From Anaerolineales bacterium (GTDB lineage Bacteria > Chloroflexota > Anaerolineae > Anaerolineales > Villigracilaceae): a stretch of DNA of 21,519 bases. Positions 7,406 to 13,710 of this stretch are shown one piece after another; position 1 is the first letter of the stretch; the number at the start of each line of letters is the position of its first letter. Below the pieces are notes generated by a model that saw nothing but the letters and a program-made list of their open reading frames with translations, searched no databases and had not been told where the DNA came from. The position numbers were made by a program, and so were the translations under genes. The stretch covers positions 1 to 21,519 of the forward strand of contig JAFGKO010000237.1 in NCBI GenBank assembly GCA_016928525.1. The letters are read 5' to 3'.

Positions 7406-8356
7406 ATGACACAAACACTCCACCCATCCCCGCCTCACATCCGGACCCCAAGCTGGCGTACCGGATTGAACGTTTTGCTCGGCTTCATCGTTCTCTACGT
7501 CACCATCTGGATCGTCAGGGTCATCATGGGGGTTGTTCCGAACATGTTGATGAGATGGCTGGGAGCCACACCAAATTTCCGCGCATTTATCGGCAGCACG
7601 TTAAACCATGGCGTCGGTATTGTCTTCTACATCGTGTTCCCAGCATTAGCCTTACGCAAAGTGCTGGGAATCGACCCCAGGCCAATCTTCTTTCCCATCC
7701 GAAAAGGTTGGTGGCAGGACCTGCTCTTCGGCTTCCTGCTTGTCGCCACCATCCTGGCATTGTTCTTTGTCATCGAAGTAAAAGCCGGCTGGCTGATTGT
7801 GGAATCCTGGAACTGGCAAAACATAGAGTTGAATGCCTGGATCCGTGTCCTTTGGGTGGGACTGTTGGTAAACACAGGCGTTGCCATCGGCGAAGAGACC
7901 ATCTTTCGCGGCTATCTTCTCACCGGCCTGAAAACTGTCTGGGGAAAACGGATCGGCCTAACGCTGATGATGGTCATCTTCGGACTATTCCACCTGCCTG
8001 CTTACTTTGAGGGAGGCATGCGCTCGGGCACATTGACCCTGGCAATTCTGCTGGCCTCTTCGTTTGGTTTGATGTTTGGCCTGATCTATCTCCGCACTGG
8101 ATCGTTATGGTTACCTGTCATCCTGCACTTCACCTGGAATTTTGTGGAAACCGACCTGTTCAATCTGTCCGCTGACTCGACAAACCCGAACCTGATTGGC
8201 GCGCTTACGCGGCTGCAAAGTCCGCTGACCATGACCGAAATCGGTTTTGGAAATGTCGTCGTGATAGAAATGTTGGCGTTTGCCATGATTGCGTTTGGCG
8301 TATGGTTATGGCTAAGAAACAGACCCACGGACACTATAACCCACCTGTCCACATGA
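7406..8356 (+). CDS. CPBP-family intramembrane metalloprotease
   Basis: This is a CAAX-protease/bacteriocin-processing (CPBP, Abi) family protein of 316 aa with about eight membrane helices. The three active-site motifs are intact: EETIFRG (E163, E164, R168), FGLFH (F192, H196) and HFTWN (H241, N245). Known members cleave within membranes or work as self-immunity factors; the substrate is unknown. The ATG lacks a good Shine-Dalgarno sequence, and the 32-base gap after the hydrolase gene holds none. The last codons and the TGA stop lie inside dispersed repeat copy 2: the residues LST plus stop are read from the repeat's CTGTCCACATGA. The original C-terminus may therefore have been replaced when the repeat arrived. 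Confidence 0.93.
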   Translation: MTQTLHPSPPHIRTPSWRTGLNVLLGFIVLYVTIWIVRVIMGVVPNMLMRWLGATPNFRAFIGSTLNHGVGIVFYIVFPALALRKVLGIDPRPIFFPIRKGWWQDLLFGFLLVATILALFFVIEVKAGWLIVESWNWQNIELNAWIRVLWVGLLVNTGVAIGEETIFRGYLLTGLKTVWGKRIGLTLMMVIFGLFHLPAYFEGGMRSGTLTLAILLASSFGLMFGLIYLRTGSLWLPVILHFTWNFVETDLFNLSADSTNPNLIGALTRLQSPLTMTEIGFGNVVVIEMLAFAMIAFGVWLWLRNRPTDTITHLST

Positions 8357-8395
8357 CCAGTATAAGACTCCCCCAGTGGCGGGGGAGTTTTTGTT
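8345..8395 (+). repeat. Dispersed terminator-bearing repeat, copy 2
   Basis: Box CTGTCCACATGACCAG is followed by the spacer TATAAG, then the hairpin ACTCCCCC-agtggc-GGGGGAGT and TTTTTGT. It differs from copy 3 at only 5 of about 50 positions. The 5' part overlaps the end of the CPBP gene and supplies its TGA stop. Confidence 0.9.
8367..8392 (+). terminator. Intrinsic terminator within repeat copy 2
   Basis: A perfect 8-bp stem ACTCCCCC/GGGGGAGT (8367-8374, 8381-8388) with a 6-base loop is followed by TTTT. It ends the long gene run that starts at 2200. Confidence 0.9.
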
Positions 8396-8445
8396 TCATC
8401 GAGTGTAAGATAGAAACACAGTTAGCTTCAATCAAGGAGTCCGGC

Positions 8446-8586
8446 ATGGCTACTTACACGATCATTTTGTTTCTTCTTTTGGCGACCACGATTATGCCCA
8501 CAACTATCGAGAACCACTTCACACAGGAAGAACTGGCTGAGATGGGGATTCACCTGGACTCAGCCTCTATTGTGGAAACGCGATGA
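8446..8586 (+). CDS. Small membrane protein, 46 aa, unknown function
   Basis: The start is ATG 8446, six bases after a strong AAGGAGT at 8434-8440; the stop overlaps the next gene's ATG (ATGA), which supports real translation. The first 19 residues are hydrophobic (MATYTIILFLLLATTIMPT) and the rest is a short acidic tail (TQEELAEMGIHLD). I do not recognise it. It may be a regulatory or leader peptide that couples translation to the GNAT gene, a small membrane protein in its own right, or what is left of a longer gene: it is the first gene after repeat copy 2. Confidence 0.6.
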   Translation: MATYTIILFLLLATTIMPTTIENHFTQEELAEMGIHLDSASIVETR

Positions 8587-9509
8587 GCTTACACATACGA
8601 ACCTATCGAAGCGAAGATGACTACTGGCGTATCCGCGAGTTCTTGCGGAGCGTCTCCTTGCTCAACAACCGCCATGATTATGCCTGGTCGCTCCTGCGCT
8701 GGGATTACTGGCGCTGGCATGTCAATGAAAACATCTTCAAGCTCAGTTTGCCGGATGTGATCTCCCTTTGGGAGTCAGATGGGCAAATCATCGCTATGCT
8801 CAACCCGGATTCCCCCGGTGAGGCTTTCTTTCAGATCCACCCTGATTTTCATGAGGAAGAGCTGATCTCAGAAATGCTGGATATCGCCGAGGCAAAACTC
8901 CCCAACACAAAGGATGATGGCAAAAAGGAATTGATCGCCTGGGTCAACGCGGATGACGACTTGACGAAAAAGCTATTCGCAGAACGCGGTTACCTGCGCT
9001 CGAAATTCTTAGCCGAACACATGCGCCGCCGCTTCTACGCCACGCCTGTGCCTGCTTCCGTTCCCCCGGCTGGATACACCGTCCGCGCGTTGGGCGACGA
9101 AGACGAACTCCCTGCCCGCAGTTGGCTCTCCTGGAAAGCCTTCCATCCCGACGAGCCTGACGAAGATTACCAGGGCTGGGAATGGTACCGGAACGTGCAG
9201 CGCGTTCCCCTCTATCGCCGCGACCTCGACATCGTAGCAGTTGCGCCGGATGGAGAACTGGCCGCCTTCTGTACCGTCTGGTTCGACGATGTGACGCGTA
9301 CCGCAGTCTTCGAGCCGGTGGCCACACACCCAGAGTACCAAAAACGCGGACTCGGCAAAGCCGTCATGGCCGAGGGCCTGCGCCGCGCTGAGCGACTGGG
9401 AGCTACGCTCGCCACCGTCAGTTCCTACGGCAAGGCTGCACACGCCTTGTATGAATCAATGGGGTTTACCGAGTTCGACCTGCTCGAACCGTGGATCAAA
9501 GAGTGGTAA
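8583..9509 (+). CDS. GNAT family N-acetyltransferase, tandem GNAT domains
   Basis: At 308 aa this is about twice a single GNAT domain. The C-terminal half (about 165-308) holds the acetyl-CoA motif A: VFEPVATHPEYQKRGLGKAVM, with Q253-K-R-G-L-G258, then ALYESMGF, the usual motif B ending. The N-terminal half (1-150) has the same strand/helix order (IRTYRSEDD..., AMLNPDSPGEAFFQIHPDF, KLFAERGYLRS) but lacks the QxxGxG loop, so it is probably a degenerate, non-catalytic domain as in other two-domain GNATs. The substrate is unknown. The ATGA overlap with the 46-aa gene makes translational coupling likely. A remnant of the dispersed repeat starts two bases after the stop. Confidence 0.88.
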   Translation: MSLHIRTYRSEDDYWRIREFLRSVSLLNNRHDYAWSLLRWDYWRWHVNENIFKLSLPDVISLWESDGQIIAMLNPDSPGEAFFQIHPDFHEEELISEMLDIAEAKLPNTKDDGKKELIAWVNADDDLTKKLFAERGYLRSKFLAEHMRRRFYATPVPASVPPAGYTVRALGDEDELPARSWLSWKAFHPDEPDEDYQGWEWYRNVQRVPLYRRDLDIVAVAPDGELAAFCTVWFDDVTRTAVFEPVATHPEYQKRGLGKAVMAEGLRRAERLGATLATVSSYGKAAHALYESMGFTEFDLLEPWIKEW

Positions 9510-9510
9510 T

Positions 9511-9537
9511 CTGTCCACAGATAAAAAAACTTTTTGT
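9511..9537 (+). repeat. Probable decayed copy of the dispersed repeat
   Basis: CTGTCCAC at 9511-9518 equals the first eight bases of copies 2 and 3, and CTTTTTGT (9530-9537) equals their end apart from one base. The part between, which would hold TGACCAG and the GC-rich hairpin, is missing and replaced by agataaaaaaa. As with copy 4 it begins one or two bases after a stop codon. With the hairpin lost it should no longer terminate, in keeping with the acyltransferase gene that follows directly. Confidence 0.4.
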
Positions 9538-9556
9538 GATCACAGGAGTTCATAAA

Positions 9557-10630
9557 ATGACAGAAAGCAAGCGTATGTATTATCTCGACAATTTGCGGGT
9601 GGCCGTGATCATCCTGGTGATTGCGCATCACGTCGGCCAGGCCTATGGCCCGACTGGCGGCTGGTGGCCGATCCAGGAGGAAGCAAGGGCAGCATTGCTT
9701 GGATCTTTCTTCACCGTGAACCGCTCGTTCTTCATGAGCCTTTTCTTCATGATCTCCGGTTATTTCACGGTGATGTCTTTCCGCTCGAAGGGAGTGCGGG
9801 CATTTCTAAAAGACCGCTCTCTCCGGTTGGGAATCCCGGCCCTGGTCTTCGGTCTGATCATGATCCCGATGAAACTCTTCGTCTTTGCGCCCGCGGATGG
9901 TCCAAGACCTTCGGTTTTTCCGATTGACGTAGGTCACCTGTGGTTCCTCGAACACCTGCTGATCTTCAGCGTGGGTTACGTCCTCTGGCAAACGCTGCGC
10001 GGGAACCGCACTGAGCCTGGGCAAAGCCAGGGGAATCCGCCGGGCTATCTGTCGGTCCTGATCGTTGCGCTGGCGCTGGCTGTCGTGACCGGGGTGGTGC
10101 GCATCTGGTATCCAATCGACAAATGGGTCTATCTGCTGGGATTTATCCGCGTGGCGTTTGCGGATGTCCCCCGTGACCTGGGTTTCTTCATCATCGGTGT
10201 ACTCGCCTACGACCGCCAATGGTTCCAGAAGTTTGCCGCCAGAGACGGCTATATCTGGCTGGGGATCGGTGTGACCCTGGCCGGGTACTGGTACACGTAC
10301 AACTTGGTACTATGGAAATTCCTGCCAACCAGCGGTATCACGATGGATATTATTCGCCTCGTCTGGGAAATGCTGCTGTGCTTCGGCATGTGCATCGGTT
10401 TGACTGTCCTGTTTCGGGAGAAGTTCAACTTCCAGGGCCAGATTGGCAAAGCCATGGCCCAAGGCCAATACGGAGCGTACATTTTTCATGTCCTGTTTGT
10501 GCTGCTATTCCAGTTTTTGGTTATTGGCCTCGCTATGCCCCCGTTTGCCAAGTTTGTCTTAGTGACCCTGGCCGCTGTGCCAACCACGTTCCTGTTCAGC
10601 TATTGGGTCAGGAAACCGCTACATTTATGA
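9557..10630 (+). CDS. Acyltransferase-3 family membrane protein
   Basis: This integral membrane protein of 357 aa with about ten helices belongs to the acyltransferase-3/OafA-like family, which moves acyl groups onto sugars, peptidoglycan or other envelope molecules across the membrane. Family marks are the N-terminal MYYLDNLRVAVIILVIAHHV with paired histidines, NRSFFMSLFFMISGYF in the second helix, and the basic cytoplasmic loop FLKDRSLRLGIPALVFG. I start at ATG 9557 because CAGGAG lies nine bases upstream; the open frame back to 9491 lacks a ribosome binding site and overlaps the GNAT gene. The stop overlaps the HD-domain gene's ATG. The substrate is not predictable. Confidence 0.88.
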   Translation: MTESKRMYYLDNLRVAVIILVIAHHVGQAYGPTGGWWPIQEEARAALLGSFFTVNRSFFMSLFFMISGYFTVMSFRSKGVRAFLKDRSLRLGIPALVFGLIMIPMKLFVFAPADGPRPSVFPIDVGHLWFLEHLLIFSVGYVLWQTLRGNRTEPGQSQGNPPGYLSVLIVALALAVVTGVVRIWYPIDKWVYLLGFIRVAFADVPRDLGFFIIGVLAYDRQWFQKFAARDGYIWLGIGVTLAGYWYTYNLVLWKFLPTSGITMDIIRLVWEMLLCFGMCIGLTVLFREKFNFQGQIGKAMAQGQYGAYIFHVLFVLLFQFLVIGLAMPPFAKFVLVTLAAVPTTFLFSYWVRKPLHL

Positions 10631-11226
10631 AGAATGAATTCAAAATGTCTAGAACATATCTATCACTCAATGACATCATCCAAATGACCCAGCAGGTTGG
10701 GGAGAATTGGGCCGTCGCGCATGCAAAGCGACTGATCGAACTCATCGAACAAATTAGCGTGGACTCCCCGTATGATTCTCATATCATGGAATTAGCGGCA
10801 TACATGCATGATTGGGGTGCATTTCCAAGCTATGCTCAAAAAGATGTAGAGCATGCCGTACGTTCACGGCAGATTGTGGAGGCAGAGATCCTGCCACGCC
10901 TGGATTTGACAACAGAGCAAAAAGCTGTTTTGCTCGAAACCATCGAACTGCATGACTATCGCGATATGCGCACTACAAAATCGAACGAAGCGCTGTTGTT
11001 GCGTGAAGCGGATATGCTTGAATTCCTCGGCGCGATCGGCCTGGCACGTGAGTTCGCGCGCGGGCCGAAAAACGTGGAAACCTGTTACAAACGAGTCCTG
11101 TCACGTCGTGATGGTATTTGCGGGCGCTTCACCATTCCACGTGCGCAGGAAATTGCCCAGACCCGATTTGAGCGGATGAATGCATTCCTGAAAGAGTTGG
11201 AGGAAGAAAGTCTGGGCGTTATGTAG
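10627..11226 (+). CDS. HD-domain phosphohydrolase
   Basis: This soluble protein of 199 aa carries an HD domain. Metal ligands in order are H32 (AVAHAKRL), H61-D62 (AAYMHDWG), H76 (DVEHAVRS), H109-D110 (IELHDYRD) and D129 (READMLEF), the H...HD...H...H...D arrangement of metal-dependent phosphohydrolases including nucleotidases. The nucleotide or phosphoester substrate is unknown. I choose ATG 10627 because it overlaps the acyltransferase stop (ATGA); ATG 10645 is a possible alternative, six residues shorter. The open frame to the left, back to 10219, is only a shadow of the acyltransferase gene. The repeat with a terminator begins eight bases after the stop. Confidence 0.88.
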   Translation: MKNEFKMSRTYLSLNDIIQMTQQVGENWAVAHAKRLIELIEQISVDSPYDSHIMELAAYMHDWGAFPSYAQKDVEHAVRSRQIVEAEILPRLDLTTEQKAVLLETIELHDYRDMRTTKSNEALLLREADMLEFLGAIGLAREFARGPKNVETCYKRVLSRRDGICGRFTIPRAQEIAQTRFERMNAFLKELEEESLGVM

Positions 11227-11234
11227 TGATAAAT

Positions 11235-11285
11235 CTGTCCACTTGACCAGTGCAAGACTCTCCCAGCGGCGGGGGAGTTTTTGTC
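11235..11285 (+). repeat. Dispersed terminator-bearing repeat, copy 3
   Basis: Box CTGTCCACTTGACCAG, spacer TGCAAG, hairpin ACTCTCCC-agcggc-GGGGGAGT, then TTTTTGT. One C-G pair of copy 2 is a T-G wobble here, so the stem is kept although the sequence changed. It lies 8 bases after the HD gene. Confidence 0.9.
11257..11282 (+). terminator. Intrinsic terminator within repeat copy 3
   Basis: An 8-bp stem (11257-11264 with 11271-11278, one T-G wobble) and a six-base loop are followed by TTTT. It closes the 46-aa/GNAT/acyltransferase/HD gene unit. Confidence 0.88.
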
Positions 11286-11336
11286 TAAAAGGATATATCA
11301 TAAGGGCATATCCGATGGGATCATCAGGAGATTGCA

Positions 11337-11451
11337 ATGCAACAAGAAAAAAAACGCACTCCAACGCCGCTACGCTCTGGACTGGATTCGCGTATTCGCT
11401 ATTTCGACGATCTTCGTCTTCCACTCCAGCCCCCTTCACGACAAATCCTAA
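11337..11451 (+). pseudogene. Frameshifted, truncated acyltransferase-3 N-terminus
   Basis: ATG 11337 has a proper AGGAG upstream (11326-11330), but its own frame gives 41 residues without family resemblance. The next frame, entered after the A8 run at 11347-11354, reads RRYALDWIRVFAISTIFVFH, a typical acyltransferase-3 first helix with the LDWIRV motif and a His. Removing one A would join the ATG to this frame (MQQEKNALQRRYALDW...). The joined frame still stops at TAA 11449-11451 after about 38 codons, so the remaining 300 or more residues are gone. This is a relic with two lesions: a one-base slip and a large 3' deletion. It differs in sequence from the intact acyltransferase at 9557, so it is a remnant of a second gene. 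Confidence 0.6.
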
Positions 11452-11488
11452 AGAGCCCATAATCATCCAAAGCTGAAAGGAAATTGTG

Positions 11489-12115
11489 ATGAAAAAAATT
11501 ATCAAATTCGTTGGCATTTTGGTCGGACTTGTAGTTCTGACTATTATCATCACCACCCTGCTCACCCCCTGGATGGACCGCTGGGGTGCAACGGACGAAG
11601 AGGTCGCCGCAACATACCTTGGCGATGAGTTGGTGCCCGAACCGGCCAGTTTCGTCAACCGCGCCATTACCATTAAAGCCCCACCCGAATACATATATCC
11701 CTGGATCGTTCAACTGGATGCCACGAGAGGTGGCTGGTACAGCTATACCTGGCTCGAAACTATGATCAATTGTCCAATGGATAATGCTGACCGCATCCAC
11801 CCGGAGTGGCAGAATTTGCAGGTGGGCGACGAAGTCAAAATGTGCCCGGGTGAGTTTGCCCCGCCGCCGTACATCGTGGCGCAGATCCATCCGAATCAGG
11901 CCATCGTGATGGGCCACCAGGAAGGCGGAGAATGGGTCGACCTGTACCAGTTCGTCATCGTACCCCAGGCAGATGGTACCTCCCGCCTGATCCTGCGCAC
12001 CCGTACCATGATGGTTGGCGGCATGTGGACCATCATCCATCCAGGCGCATTCATCATGGAACGCGGTATGTTGTACGGGATCAAGGAACGCGCCGAGCGA
12101 CTGGCTTCGGAATAG
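11489..12115 (+). CDS. SRPBCC-like protein with N-terminal membrane helix
   Basis: The protein has 208 aa from ATG 11489 (GAAAGGAAA upstream; the GTG just before is an alternative). A membrane helix occupies about residues 5-28. The soluble part has features of the SRPBCC/polyketide-cyclase-like ligand-binding fold: VNRAITIKAPPEYIYPWIVQL as the first strand and helix, GGWYSYTWLE, GDEVKM, the later strand run AIVMGHQEGGEWVDLYQFVI, and a long C-terminal helix (HPGAFIMERGMLYGIKERAERL). The ligand is unknown. It stands first of three intact genes with tight spacing (9 bases to the next). The fold call is from pattern only. Confidence 0.7.
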   Translation: MKKIIKFVGILVGLVVLTIIITTLLTPWMDRWGATDEEVAATYLGDELVPEPASFVNRAITIKAPPEYIYPWIVQLDATRGGWYSYTWLETMINCPMDNADRIHPEWQNLQVGDEVKMCPGEFAPPPYIVAQIHPNQAIVMGHQEGGEWVDLYQFVIVPQADGTSRLILRTRTMMVGGMWTIIHPGAFIMERGMLYGIKERAERLASE

Positions 12116-12124
12116 GAGCAAAGC

Positions 12125-12478
12125 ATGAAATTCTCAGCCTGGTACGGGATCGTGGTCGGTTTCTTGATGATCGCACAGTGGACATTCTTCATTGCTACGG
12201 GCAGTGTCCCTGAGTTACAGACCGAGCCTTTCAGGATCGCCTTCCATCTTGCAGCAGAATTTACTTCTGCGTTGATGCTCATCGCGAGCGGCATTGCGAC
12301 GCTCAAATCCATCGCGTGGGGTAAAAACGCCCTGCTGGTGGGACTGGGCATGGTGGTCTACAGCGAAATCGTCAGCCCGGGTTACTTTGCGCAGTTGGGG
12401 CAATGGGCGCTGGTTACCATGTTCGCCGTCCTGCTCTTTGGAGCTATCTTTGCTGTGATGAGGTTGTTGAAGGAGTAA
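12125..12478 (+). CDS. Hypothetical four-helix membrane protein
   Basis: A 117-aa integral membrane protein with four hydrophobic segments (about 5-25, 38-60, 68-84 and 90-113) and short loops. I do not recognise the family. A His and a Glu in the second helix (AFHLAAEFTSALML) are the only obvious polar residues within a membrane segment. AGGAG lies before the ATG, nine bases after the SRPBCC-like gene, and the methyltransferase follows after three bases, so the three genes are probably co-transcribed. Confidence 0.75.
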   Translation: MKFSAWYGIVVGFLMIAQWTFFIATGSVPELQTEPFRIAFHLAAEFTSALMLIASGIATLKSIAWGKNALLVGLGMVVYSEIVSPGYFAQLGQWALVTMFAVLLFGAIFAVMRLLKE

Positions 12479-12481
12479 AGC

Positions 12482-13354
12482 ATGCGCAAGAATCAATCCA
12501 GTCTCACCGCCGTTGGGATCGCCATTGTGCGCGGAATCGAATCGGAAAAACCGGAAGACCAGCGTATCTGTTACGATCCCTATGCCCGCCAATTTGTTCC
12601 TCCTTTTCTCTACGGGTTCGTGCGTTTTTTTGACAGGATCGGTTACAGCGAGATCAAGGGCCCAGGTGTAATGGGTTTTTTGACTGTCCGCGAACGGCAC
12701 ATCGACGAGTATCTCAAAACCTGCCTGGCGAATGGATTGGAACAGTTGGTCATCCTTGGCGCAGGGTACGATGCGCGCGCCTATCGCTTCGACGAACTCA
12801 AAAATGGCGTCAAGGTCTTCGAAGTGGACCATCCCGCCTCGCAGGAGGACAAACTGGAGAAATTGAAGCAGGTCTTCGGAAGTCCGCCTGCGCATGTCGT
12901 TTATGTTCCGGTTGACTTTAATTCCCAACGTCTCGACCAGCGTTTGTTCGAATCCGGCTACGATGAACATCGCAAGACGCTCTTTATCTGGCAGGGCGTG
13001 ACGCAGTATCTCACCTCCGAAGCGGTCGATGCCACCCTGGCTTTTATTGCGGAGCATTCCGGTGCGGGCAGTGCGGTCATCTTCGATTATATGTATCCGA
13101 CCCTGCTGGATGGCACCGTCAGGCGCGGCGAGGTGTCCAATATGCGCAGCAAACGCTGGGCAAGCGGCGAAATGATGACTTTCGGGATTCCGGAAGGTAA
13201 AGTCACTGAGTTCCTCGAGCAACGCGGTTTCACCCAGGTGCGTGATGCGGACGCTAAATACCTGCACGACACCTATTTCACCGGCGAGAACGCCAAACGG
13301 ACAGTGGCCTACGGTTATGCAATCGCTTCGGCGGTTGTCAAGCCAAAACCATAA
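12482..13354 (+). CDS. SAM-dependent methyltransferase, LCMT/TIGR00027-like
   Basis: This 290-aa methyltransferase resembles the leucine carboxyl methyltransferase (LCMT/PPM) family and its bacterial TIGR00027-like branch, which O-methylates carboxyl or hydroxyl groups on small molecules. The evidence is an N-terminal lid with RERHIDEYLKTCL (70-82), the family form of motif I LVILGAGYDARAYRF (89-103), the acidic VFEVDHPASQEDK, and LFIWQGVTQYLT around the post-II region. It therefore differs in subfamily from the two methyltransferases at 4776 and 5437. GAAGGAG lies in the tail of the preceding gene, three bases between stop and ATG. The TAA stop directly touches the dispersed repeat (ATAAC precedes the box). 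Confidence 0.9.
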   Translation: MRKNQSSLTAVGIAIVRGIESEKPEDQRICYDPYARQFVPPFLYGFVRFFDRIGYSEIKGPGVMGFLTVRERHIDEYLKTCLANGLEQLVILGAGYDARAYRFDELKNGVKVFEVDHPASQEDKLEKLKQVFGSPPAHVVYVPVDFNSQRLDQRLFESGYDEHRKTLFIWQGVTQYLTSEAVDATLAFIAEHSGAGSAVIFDYMYPTLLDGTVRRGEVSNMRSKRWASGEMMTFGIPEGKVTEFLEQRGFTQVRDADAKYLHDTYFTGENAKRTVAYGYAIASAVVKPKP

Positions 13355-13355
13355 C

Positions 13356-13406
13356 CTACCCACTTGACCAGTTCCAAACTCCCCCAGCGGCAGGGGAGTT
13401 TCTTTA
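13356..13406 (+). repeat. Dispersed terminator-bearing repeat, copy 4
   Basis: Box CTACCCACTTGACCAG, spacer TTCCA, hairpin AACTCCCC-cagcggca-GGGGAGTT, then TCTTTAC. It differs from copy 3 at about 9 of 50 positions. It starts one base after the methyltransferase stop; the shared flank ATAAC carries that TAA. Confidence 0.88.
13377..13405 (+). terminator. Intrinsic terminator within repeat copy 4
   Basis: An 8-bp stem AACTCCCC/GGGGAGTT (13377-13384, 13393-13400) with an 8-base loop is followed by TCTTT. The T-run is weaker than in copies 2 and 3, so read-through into the next small gene is possible. Confidence 0.8.
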
Positions 13407-13454
13407 CATAATGGGTAGAATAGCATTAAGCATCTTCTCTGAAAGGAACCATTG

Positions 13455-13709
13455 ATGACAACACGATCTTCCTCCCGTTGGCCCTGGATCATGCTCTTCT
13501 CGCGCATCAGCCTTTTTATTGCGGTTCAAGCGCTGTTTGCGCTTGGTTTTCTGCTGGCAGACTCACCCAGCGCCTGGGAAAGCTCTGCCAACTGGTGGCC
13601 GTTTGTTGTGACCATTGCCAATTTCATCTGTGTTGCCTTGTTAGTCCGGTTGTTCAAGCAAGAAGGCGAGCGATTCTGGGATATTTTCCACATCCAACAG
13701 GAACAATGA
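13455..13709 (+). CDS. Short membrane protein, possible truncated CPBP-type N-terminus
   Basis: The protein has 84 aa from ATG 13455, with GAAAGGAA upstream. Two membrane helices (about 10-33 and 45-63) are followed by a basic/amphipathic segment (VRLFKQEGERFWDIF) and then a stop. Membrane proteins of the CPBP protease group often begin with two such helices and a charged linker before the catalytic helices, so this may be the head of one whose catalytic part has been lost; that link is from memory and unproven. The stop lies one base from the end of the opposite-strand regulator gene, an unusual tail-to-tail contact with no terminator between, which fits a deletion junction. It could instead be an intact small membrane protein. 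Confidence 0.55.
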   Translation: MTTRSSSRWPWIMLFSRISLFIAVQALFALGFLLADSPSAWESSANWWPFVVTIANFICVALLVRLFKQEGERFWDIFHIQQEQ

Positions 13710-13710
13710 C

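Noticed and set aside
10219..10626. An in-frame extension of the HD-domain gene to the left
   Set aside because: It overlaps the acyltransferase gene in another frame; the ATGA overlap at 10627 gives the natural start.
2111..13406. Repeats as integron attC sites or CRISPR repeats
   Set aside because: No GTTRRRY-type core sites, no integrase, no regular spacing and no array; the hairpin plus T-run is that of an intrinsic terminator.
12215..13507. A 430-codon open frame on the minus strand
   Set aside because: It lies antisense to the small membrane protein and LCMT-like methyltransferase genes, which have clear family motifs and ribosome binding sites; its translation shows no domain.
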